Shown here: positions 7,407 through 14,072 of the stretch, piece after piece | Layout of the letters: each line of letters starts with the position of its first letter | How positions within the stretch are numbered: position 1 is the first letter of the stretch | From: Planctomycetota bacterium | Lineage (GTDB): Bacteria; Planctomycetota; PUPC01; DSUN01 | Direction: 5' to 3' | Assembly: GCA_016872875.1 (NCBI GenBank) | Contig: VGYW01000076.1 | Span: forward strand, 1 to 25,514 | DNA length: 25,514 nt | The notes under the pieces: model-generated | Database searches by the model: none | What the model was told of the DNA's origin: nothing | The model's input: the letters and a program-made list of their open reading frames with translations, nothing else | Made by a program: the position numbers and the translations under genes

Positions 7407-7455
7407 AAAAGAGTGGCGGGTTCTCGTGGCCGGATGATTTTCAAGGAGAGCATGC

Positions 7456-8277
7456 GTGGAATTGGCGATGACGGAGATAGGGGGGCACTTGGTTTCGCGG
7501 CTCGTCTGCGGGTCGAACAGCTTCTTCGGCTTCTCGCACATCAGCGCCGCGCGCGACGCCTGGATTCGCCGAACCTACACCGATGAGTTGGTCACGGAGA
7601 TCATGGTTGCGGGGGCCAAGCTCGGCATCAACGCCTTCATCAGCGGCCCGCTCCCGCGCTTCGTGAAGATACGCGAGGCCATCGAGAAGCAGACCGGCGT
7701 CCACACCATCTGGTTCGCCACCCCCAGCGGCCAGACCCTCGAGGAGCTGAAAGAGGGCATCCGCGCCACGGCCGACCTGGGCGCCGAGTTCTGCATGCCC
7801 CACACCTGCTGGACCGAGGCCTACCTCGACGTTGCGAACATGCAGATCGTCGGCTACCCCGAGGCCGCCGAGCTCATCCGCAAGCTCGGCATGATCCCCG
7901 GCCTCAGCAACCACCGACCCGAATCCCTCCGCGCCGTCGTCAAGCAGAACTACGACTGCGCAACCCTCACCCTCCCCTTCAACTCCGACGGCTTCCTCTG
8001 CTCGGTGGAGACGGACTGGACGGCGCGGCTGATCCAGGACTGCCACATACCGATCATCAGCATCAAGCCGCTGGCCTCGGGCCGCATCCAGCCGCCGACG
8101 GGGTTCTCCTTCGTCTACCGCCACATCAAGCCCACCGACACCGTCGCCGTCGGCGTCCTGAGCCGCGAGGAGATCGAGGAAGACGTCAAGCTCGCCGTCC
8201 AGTACATGGGCGCCGCCGGCGCCCGCGTCGAGGCCGACCTCACCATGTCTCGGAGCAAGGCCGCACTCGTCAGGTGA
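7456..8277 (+). CDS. aldo/keto-reductase-like TIM-barrel protein of unknown function
   Basis: The 273-residue protein starts at GTG 7456, with AGGAG seven bases upstream; the nearby ATG at 7452 is out of frame. Its ends recall aldo/keto reductases: RLVCGSNSFFGFSH near residue 15, KLGINAF at 55-61 where reductases have GInxfDTA, and IPIISIKPLASGRI (198-211) with VAVGVLSREEIEEDVKLA (230-247). The Asp and Tyr of the usual D-Y-K-H catalytic tetrad are not at their expected places, and the stretch after GINAF reads ISGPLPRF. It may therefore be a barrel protein that lost redox activity or an isomerase/lyase derived from that fold. It has no signal peptide. I do not recognise a named family. Confidence 0.75.
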   Translation: MELAMTEIGGHLVSRLVCGSNSFFGFSHISAARDAWIRRTYTDELVTEIMVAGAKLGINAFISGPLPRFVKIREAIEKQTGVHTIWFATPSGQTLEELKEGIRATADLGAEFCMPHTCWTEAYLDVANMQIVGYPEAAELIRKLGMIPGLSNHRPESLRAVVKQNYDCATLTLPFNSDGFLCSVETDWTARLIQDCHIPIISIKPLASGRIQPPTGFSFVYRHIKPTDTVAVGVLSREEIEEDVKLAVQYMGAAGARVEADLTMSRSKAALVR

Positions 8278-8369
8278 GTGCGGCGCTACACTCCTCGCAC
8301 GCACTGCTCCCCCTCACCTCAGCACCGTGGGAGATTACACGCACCCTGTAGCGATGGGCGCAAGAGCGC

Positions 8370-8398
8370 TTGACGGCCTCCAGGGGCAGGACTACAAT
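8370..8398 (+). promoter_or_regulatory. sigma70-type promoter of the polysaccharide-degradation gene pair
   Basis: TTGACG (8370-8375), a 17-base spacer and TACAAT (8393-8398) form a near-consensus promoter with predicted start near 8405. That is downstream of the GTG at 8401, so translation must begin later, which supports the GTG at 8443. Confidence 0.7.
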
Positions 8399-8442
8399 CC
8401 GTGTCGCGGTGGCGAGGGTGGCTGAGCGCGCAGGAGGACACA

Positions 8443-10473
8443 GTGAGTAGCGGCTCGTTGGCGAACCACTGGTTGTTGGGCGCCCTGCTGCTGGCGGCCA
8501 TCCCCGCGGCCGTGGCCGCGGAGCGGTTCGAGGGGCGCTTCTACAGCGGGGAAGGTGATGCAGAGCATCTTCAGTATCTCGACATTGCCCGGCGCATGTT
8601 CACGCCCGACCCAGAGCTTCAGAACTTGCCCATGCTCTACGTGCCCGCCTGGAACGGGTTGGTCGAGGGGCCGACCTGGGGCGCCTGGTGGATTCAGAAC
8701 AGCTATGGCACCACCTACTGCGCGCTCCCCTTCTACACCGAGCCGTTCGTCACCTTCCTGGGGAACTCCCACGACCTCTGGTTCAGCCAGATGGGCGACG
8801 GGAAGCGGAAGTGGAAGTGGCGCGAGGGCAGCCCCGAACTCGTCATCCCCGACGGCCAGCTCTGCGACGCCGCCTCCCCCTCCTGGTTCATCCCCAAACA
8901 GGGCGATGGGCGGGTGGACATCCACGACTGGGGCATGGAGTTCACCGCCGCCGGCCTCCTGATGCAATCCGAGCTCCTCCTCATCAGCCGCGACGCCAAG
9001 GCCGTCGCCCACTACCTGCCGATGCTGGAGCGCTGCGCCAACTTCATCGAATCCCGCCGCGACCCCAAGAACGACCTCTTCCTCGCCGGGCCGGCGGGCA
9101 ACCTGCTCGCCCCCAGCTTCGCGGGCTGGAAGAAGCCCGATGGCACCTACGACAAGGCGTACCACGCCGGCCTGTCCATCACCTACATCGCCGCGCTCGA
9201 CCGCCTCATCGAGGTAGAGACCCTCGCGGGCAACGCGGAAAAGGCGAAGCGCTACTCCGAACGCCGCGGCCTCGCCCGGAAGGGCCTCCCGCTCCTCACC
9301 ACCGACGAGGGCTACTTCCTCAACTCCATTGACCCCGACGGCACGAAGCACGGGGTCTACGGCGCGGCCAAGCACGGCTACTTCGAGGCCCCGCCGAACC
9401 ACGACGCGGTCTGCTTCCGCGTGGCCGACGACGCGCAGGCCGAGCGCATCTACGCCAAGATCGCCGCCATCCCCGCCCTGCGGCCCCACAGCTTCATCCT
9501 GCCCAACCACCCCTCCTACGACGACATGTACGAGCAGCCGCGCGGCCTCTGGGGCTACGGCACTTGGGTCAATGGCGGCCACTGGTCCACCTGCGAGGCG
9601 CGGATGGTTATGGCCTACTACCGCCTCGGCAAGCACGAGGACGCCCGCCGCTCGATTAGGCAGCTCCTCACCTTCGCCCGCAAGTTCCGCATGGACAACC
9701 CGCTCACCAAGTGCGGCAGCGACGTCTACCAGCCGCGCGAGCCGATCAACCTCTGCTACGACACCTTCGGCCCCGCCGCCGCTCTCGTCCGCGGCCTGTT
9801 CGAATACCTCTACCGCGCCGACGGCCTCACGCTGCTCCCCCACATCCCGCCGGGCATCACGCGGCTCGAGCAGCACTTCCCCATCCGCCTCGGCGCCAAG
9901 CGCCTCTTCCTGGCCACCGCCGGCTCCGGCCCGGTCACTGGCGTGTTGGTCAATGGCAAGCCGTGGGCGAAGTTCGACGCCAAGTCGGTCTCCCTGCCCT
10001 ACGGCGAGGCGCCCGACGAGGCGGCGATCGCGATCGCTTTGGGCGGGGCGAAGGCCGAGCCTTTCGCGCCGCGCAAGGCCGACCCCAAGCTCCCACCCGT
10101 CGCCCCACTCGACGAGAAGCCGCCCGCGGCGCACAAGCGCGACGCGGGACCGCAACTGGCTGGGCTGAACGACCGGCTGGCGAAGCTCCGCAAGTTCCAC
10201 GAGCGATTGGCCGCAGCGGGCCTGGCGGAGAGCTACGAGGCCGCCCACGCGCGCCTGGCCATCGAGGCGGCGAGCGCCTTCAACGACCGGCTCCGCCTCC
10301 TCGCCGATGGCAAGCTCGCCCCCCTGCCCGAGCCCGCCGCCTACGCGGCCGACAAGTGCTACCTGGCCACTGCCGCCAGGCTCTGCGACGGCCTGGCCAA
10401 GACCATCGCTTCCTACAAAGGCTCGACCGACCCCCGCAGGAAGCAGGTCCACCAGCTATGGAGCCAGGAGTGA
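8443..10473 (+). CDS. secreted six-hairpin glycosidase-like protein
   Basis: The 676-residue protein starts at GTG 8443, with AGGAGG five bases upstream and a promoter about 45 bases before. A Sec-type signal peptide covers about residues 1-25, with a hydrophobic core and an AVA|A-type cleavage site. The middle (about 60-480) is rich in aromatic and Gly residues with helical-repeat character, for example AYHAGLSITYIAALDRLIEV and GTWVNGGHWSTCEARMVMAY. This resembles the (alpha/alpha)6-toroid glycoside hydrolases. It is followed by a beta-type segment ending GVLVNGKPWAKF and a helical C-terminal tail (about 550-676). I could not assign a GH family or the catalytic acids. The gene is 48 bases upstream of the PcRGLX-like gene, so both probably act on the same plant- or alga-type polysaccharide. 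Confidence 0.72.
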   Translation: MSSGSLANHWLLGALLLAAIPAAVAAERFEGRFYSGEGDAEHLQYLDIARRMFTPDPELQNLPMLYVPAWNGLVEGPTWGAWWIQNSYGTTYCALPFYTEPFVTFLGNSHDLWFSQMGDGKRKWKWREGSPELVIPDGQLCDAASPSWFIPKQGDGRVDIHDWGMEFTAAGLLMQSELLLISRDAKAVAHYLPMLERCANFIESRRDPKNDLFLAGPAGNLLAPSFAGWKKPDGTYDKAYHAGLSITYIAALDRLIEVETLAGNAEKAKRYSERRGLARKGLPLLTTDEGYFLNSIDPDGTKHGVYGAAKHGYFEAPPNHDAVCFRVADDAQAERIYAKIAAIPALRPHSFILPNHPSYDDMYEQPRGLWGYGTWVNGGHWSTCEARMVMAYYRLGKHEDARRSIRQLLTFARKFRMDNPLTKCGSDVYQPREPINLCYDTFGPAAALVRGLFEYLYRADGLTLLPHIPPGITRLEQHFPIRLGAKRLFLATAGSGPVTGVLVNGKPWAKFDAKSVSLPYGEAPDEAAIAIALGGAKAEPFAPRKADPKLPPVAPLDEKPPAAHKRDAGPQLAGLNDRLAKLRKFHERLAAAGLAESYEAAHARLAIEAASAFNDRLRLLADGKLAPLPEPAAYAADKCYLATAARLCDGLAKTIASYKGSTDPRRKQVHQLWSQE

Positions 10474-10521
10474 GTGTCAGAAGGCCAGCAGGGAACCCAG
10501 CGAGGCCCATCAGGAGAAGCC

Positions 10522-12861
10522 ATGACCCGTGGCGAGGTTCGGCTCAAGAACGAGACGCTGACCGTGCTGGACAACTACCTCGTGACCCGAGGCGTGCCGC
10601 TGCCGCCCGGCGCGGTGAAGGACGAGAGGGGCGTCTCGGTCACGGATGCGGAAGGCGAGGCTCTGCCCTGCGAGGCGAGGGTCCTTCAGCGGCGGCCCGA
10701 CGGGAGCGTGGAGTGGATGCTCCTCGACATCCTCGTGGACCTCGGCGGGCAGGAGGAGAAATCGGTCTTCGTCGAGCCGCGGCCCGCCAGGCAGCCCCGC
10801 GCGGCCAATCCGGTCGCTGTCCGCGAGAGCGGCGCGCGCGTCACTCTCTCAAACGGCCTCACCAGACTCGTCCTCTCCCGCGACGGCGGCTCGCTCATCC
10901 GGCGCCTCGAGCTCAACGGCAAGACGCTCGTGGACGAGTCGCTGCTCGTTGACCTTCAGGTTCTGGATGCGGGTGGCAAAGTGCACCGCGCGAGCCTCGG
11001 CGGGCCATACCGCATCACCGTCCCCCACAGAAACCGCCTCCGCAGCGTGGTCCAGATCGAGGGCAAGCACGCCGCACGCGACGGCGCGACGTTCCTCGAC
11101 TTCGCCCTGCGCTTCACCCTGACTGCCGGCTGCCCCGACCTGGCCATCGAGCACACCTTCTACTGCCGCGAGCCGCGCGAGGGGAAGATCGCCGTCAAGG
11201 CCATCCGCCTCGTGCTGCCGACCACGATGGACGGCGCGGCAACCAAGCTCCTCCGCCAGGCCCGCCACGGCCACTCCTGGTTCCCACGCGCCGTCGAGGT
11301 TCCCGAAAACGTCGAGGTCGTCGCCAGCAGCGTGCCCGACGTAGACAACTATGCGGCGCACGCCAAAGGCCCAGGCGTCTCCCACCCCTGCGCCGGCGGC
11401 AGCGTGTTCCTCCGAAACCCCGACAGCTTGCACGAGGACTGGAGCGAATACCCGTTTCACATGCGCCCCGGCCAGGGCTCGGGCTTCCGGGCCGACCTCC
11501 AGCACAGCGGCGTCCGAGCCGTCTACCCCGTCATCGGCTGGAAGCAGAAGGGCTACACCCTCGTCACCACCTTCGAGCACTTCCGACAGCTCCATCCGAA
11601 GTCCATTGCCATTGACGAAAGCACCATCGCCTACTCCCTATGGCCCGAGTGGGCCACCCCGATGCAGCTAGTCCAGGGCGTGAGCAAGAGCCACATCCTC
11701 TGGCTCACGGGCGAGCGGCGCGAGCTGACGATGGACGACGTGGAGGACCGCCTGCACCGCTGGGAGTACGGCTATGTCGAGCCGGTGGACGTTTCGCTCG
11801 ACCCCGCCTGGCCCGCCTTCTGCCAGGTGCTCGACTGCCAGCACCTGCTCCGCTACCAGCCCGACAAGTATCCGCTCCTCGAGAACCTCGTCGAGCCCGT
11901 GCCCGCCGCCGGCAACCCCGCACGCCACACCTACGACCGCCAGCCCGCCACCGGCATGTTCCACTTCGGCGACGTCGTCAACGCCGACGCGACCTCGTGC
12001 ACGAACAACGAGGACGACATCCAGGTCTTCTTCCCCCTCCAGCACTTCCTCCGCACGGGGCAGACCTACGCCTGGGACTATGGCAAGGAGGCGGCCCGCC
12101 ACTACATGGAGGTGGACTTCTGCGAGTGGAGCACCGACCCGCGCCAGCGCGGCGGCCTCATCCCGCACACGGGGCAGCACTTCATCGGCTGCGTCTACCC
12201 AAGCCACCAGTGGGCCGAGGGGCTCCTGGCCTACTACTACCTCTCCGGCGACGAGCGGGCGCGCCGCGTCGTCGTCTGCGTCGGCGACAACGCCTGCTAC
12301 TGGGCCTACAACGTCACCGACGCCGTCTGCTGCGACGGCCGCGAGGCCGGCATGCCCCTCGTCAACCTGGCCGCCGCCTATCGCCTCACGCGCGACGACA
12401 AGTACCTCCAGGCCGCCCGCCACATCATCGAGTGCTTCTACCTGAGGTGCATCCGCGAGCACGGCGACTTCAAGTACCCCTATCCCCAGGGCACCAGCGC
12501 CCACCCGCACAAGCTCATCACCGGCTACGGCGACTGGTCGAGCTACGCCGGCCTCTACCGCATCTGGGAAGTCACTGGCGATGAGCAGGTGAAGGGCCTG
12601 CTCCTCAAGCTCCTCAAGGCAGCGATCCAGCCCGGCAGCTTCAGCGCAAACGACGCCCGCGGCATGGACTTCTTCGCCGCCTGGATTCTTGGCCGCCTGA
12701 CGGGCGACATGGACGGTGTCATCAAGACCGTCGAGCGTGCGATCCCCATGCTCCTCCGCCGGGGCGGCCACCCCCTCCGCCGCATGCACTTCCTCAAGGA
12801 GCTTGATGAGCGCGGCCTGATCAACGACAAGGACGCCGGGAGCCGCGCAGGGGCGATATGA
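10522..12861 (+). CDS. PcRGLX/YetA-like protein (exo-rhamnogalacturonan lyase-type, PL26-like)
   Basis: The 779-residue protein starts at ATG 10522, with AGGAG five bases upstream; the longer reading from 10474 lacks a ribosome site. The N-terminus reads RGVPLPPGAVKDERG (23-37) and PDGSVEWMLLDILVDL (59-74), the hallmark of the RIFT-barrel domain of the PcRGLX/YetA family. A large central beta-rich domain and a helical C-terminal region (for example HQWAEGLLAYYYLSGDERAR and TGYGDWSSYAGLYRIWEVTG) fit the later domains of that family. The Penicillium founder is an exolytic rhamnogalacturonan lyase, so pectin-like side chains are the guess for substrate. There is no signal peptide, so it is probably cytoplasmic and acts on imported oligosaccharides released by the secreted upstream protein. 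The exact linkage is not inferable. Confidence 0.75.
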   Translation: MTRGEVRLKNETLTVLDNYLVTRGVPLPPGAVKDERGVSVTDAEGEALPCEARVLQRRPDGSVEWMLLDILVDLGGQEEKSVFVEPRPARQPRAANPVAVRESGARVTLSNGLTRLVLSRDGGSLIRRLELNGKTLVDESLLVDLQVLDAGGKVHRASLGGPYRITVPHRNRLRSVVQIEGKHAARDGATFLDFALRFTLTAGCPDLAIEHTFYCREPREGKIAVKAIRLVLPTTMDGAATKLLRQARHGHSWFPRAVEVPENVEVVASSVPDVDNYAAHAKGPGVSHPCAGGSVFLRNPDSLHEDWSEYPFHMRPGQGSGFRADLQHSGVRAVYPVIGWKQKGYTLVTTFEHFRQLHPKSIAIDESTIAYSLWPEWATPMQLVQGVSKSHILWLTGERRELTMDDVEDRLHRWEYGYVEPVDVSLDPAWPAFCQVLDCQHLLRYQPDKYPLLENLVEPVPAAGNPARHTYDRQPATGMFHFGDVVNADATSCTNNEDDIQVFFPLQHFLRTGQTYAWDYGKEAARHYMEVDFCEWSTDPRQRGGLIPHTGQHFIGCVYPSHQWAEGLLAYYYLSGDERARRVVVCVGDNACYWAYNVTDAVCCDGREAGMPLVNLAAAYRLTRDDKYLQAARHIIECFYLRCIREHGDFKYPYPQGTSAHPHKLITGYGDWSSYAGLYRIWEVTGDEQVKGLLLKLLKAAIQPGSFSANDARGMDFFAAWILGRLTGDMDGVIKTVERAIPMLLRRGGHPLRRMHFLKELDERGLINDKDAGSRAGAI

Positions 12862-12963
12862 CCCCCCGAAGCCGCGCGTCGCCAGCGTCGGCAAGGGCCA
12901 GCGAGGCACAGAGGGGCGCGCTGTTCCGGAGTCGTGCGGGCGTTGGGGCCGGCAGCCGAGAGA

Positions 12964-13182
12964 TCAGCCCCCTGTCGGGGCCTTGTAAGCCACCAGGCAC
13001 ACGCCGGGCATGGCGGACTCGGCCTGCTGGAGCTCGGCGAGCTGCGCGTCGCTGAGCGGGGCTGGGCGGAGCGGGGTCTGATACGCCAGGATCACGACGC
13101 CCAGCTTCTTCTCCAGCTTGCCCACGGCTTTGACCTGTGCGGGCGTGAGCGCGGCGAACTCGACCTTCTCGTGGTGCGGCAT
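12964..13182 (-). CDS. small unknown protein with internal duplication, last gene of the formate dehydrogenase operon
   Basis: This 72-residue gene is supported by GGAGG eight bases before its ATG at 13182 and by its place 62 bases after fdhD on the same strand. It contains two similar halves: LTPAQVKAVGKLEKKLGVVI (12-31) continuing LAYQ, and LSDAQLAELQQAESAMPGVC (43-62) continuing LVAYK. Each half predicts a helix followed by a beta strand. A single Cys is at 62 and an acidic/His N-terminus reads MPHHEKVEF. I do not recognise the family. Position suggests an accessory or small structural subunit of the dehydrogenase, but this is inference. The much longer minus-strand frame from 13980 that contains it is only a shadow of fdhD upstream of this ATG. 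Confidence 0.75.
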   Translation of the reverse strand: MPHHEKVEFAALTPAQVKAVGKLEKKLGVVILAYQTPLRPAPLSDAQLAELQQAESAMPGVCLVAYKAPTGG

Positions 13183-13203
13183 CAGTCGATCCTCCACAGG
13201 GTT

Positions 13204-13236
13204 CGACGACGACGACGAGGACGACGACGAGGACGA
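13204..13236. repeat. GAC/GAG trinucleotide repeat between fdhD and the small gene
   Basis: The strand shown reads CGACGACGACGACGAGG followed by the same pattern again, so the intergenic RNA would be a run of GUC and CUC. It lies in the 62-base gap before the small gene and may vary in length between strains. Confidence 0.6.
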
Positions 13237-13244
13237 TTGGGGGG

Positions 13245-14072
13245 TCACTTGAGGCGCCACTCCGCGCTGTAGACGTTCATCCGGCCCGCTCGTGCGAAGC
13301 CGATGAGGGTGAGGTTCGCGGCGTCGGCCAGGGCGACCCCCGCCTGGGTGGGGGCGCCGCGCGAGGCGAGGACGGGGATGCTCGACGGGACGGCCTTTGC
13401 CACGAGCTCGAGGCTGAGCCGCCCGGTGACGAGTGCGAGCTTGTCGTAGGGGCGAATGCCGCGCCTGCGGCAGGCGCCGAGCACCTTGTCGAAGGCGTTG
13501 TGGCGGCCGACGTCCTCGGCGAATGCCACGATCTCGTCGCCCTGGGCAATCGCGGCGGCGTGGACGCCGCCGGTGTCGCGGAAGAGCCCGGAGGCCTGCA
13601 CGAATGCGGACATCGCGCTGCCGATGGCCTCCGGCGAGACGTGGAACGAGGTGTCGATCTTTCGGACGCAGGTGAGCGGGTCGAAGCCGCCGGCGTGGGA
13701 GAGGGCGGCGCCGCAGCCGGAGCCGAGGGTGAGCCCCTCCTGGAGCTTCTGGAGCGCTTGCTCGGAGGGATGGAAGTCCACGCGAATCTCGCCCTTCTCG
13801 GCATCCCACTCGATGGGCGGCACGGGGGCTTCGGGCGGCAGAAGGGCCGACGACACCAGGAGGCCGAGCGCCAGGTCCTCGAGGTCCGCGGGGAGGCACT
13901 GGAGCCGCAACAGGGTGCTGCCGCCGACGACGAGCGACACGGTGCGCTCGACCACCACCGTGTCGTCGGCTTCGGCCCACTGGCCGCCGCGGAGGCGCGC
14001 GATGCGGACGGCGGCAGTCAGGCCGTGGCCGCTGCCACGGGCTGCGGGACCTTCCTCAGCCTGACCGCGCAT
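13245..14072 (-). CDS. fdhD: formate dehydrogenase accessory sulfurtransferase FdhD
   Basis: FdhD carries sulfur from a cysteine desulfurase to the molybdenum or tungsten cofactor of formate dehydrogenase. The 275-residue protein has the family signatures DTGGVHAAAI (166-175) and EDVGRHNAFDKV (186-197), plus VTGRLSLELVAKA (215-227). The sulfur-carrying loop reads TLGSGCGAAL, with one Cys at 120 rather than the CxxC pair of the E. coli protein; single-Cys forms are known in the family. The only ATG in a suitable place, at 14072, makes the gene overlap the end of the catalytic-subunit gene by 55 bases, with GGAG eight bases upstream. The overlap points to translational coupling in the same operon. 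Confidence 0.93.
   Translation of the reverse strand: MRGQAEEGPAARGSGHGLTAAVRIARLRGGQWAEADDTVVVERTVSLVVGGSTLLRLQCLPADLEDLALGLLVSSALLPPEAPVPPIEWDAEKGEIRVDFHPSEQALQKLQEGLTLGSGCGAALSHAGGFDPLTCVRKIDTSFHVSPEAIGSAMSAFVQASGLFRDTGGVHAAAIAQGDEIVAFAEDVGRHNAFDKVLGACRRRGIRPYDKLALVTGRLSLELVAKAVPSSIPVLASRGAPTQAGVALADAANLTLIGFARAGRMNVYSAEWRLK

Noticed and set aside
8392..10452. 686-residue open frame on the minus strand
   Set aside because: It is antisense to the six-hairpin-type gene. The signal peptide, promoter and ribosome site all belong to the plus-strand frame.
12862..12963. Terminator between the convergent PcRGLX-like gene and small gene
   Set aside because: I see no GC stem followed by a T-run on either strand in this 100-base gap.
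12964..13980. 338-residue minus-strand protein
   Set aside because: Its first 266 residues are an Arg/Pro/Ser-rich shadow of fdhD in another frame. Only the last 72 residues, with their own ATG and ribosome site at 13182, are a real gene.
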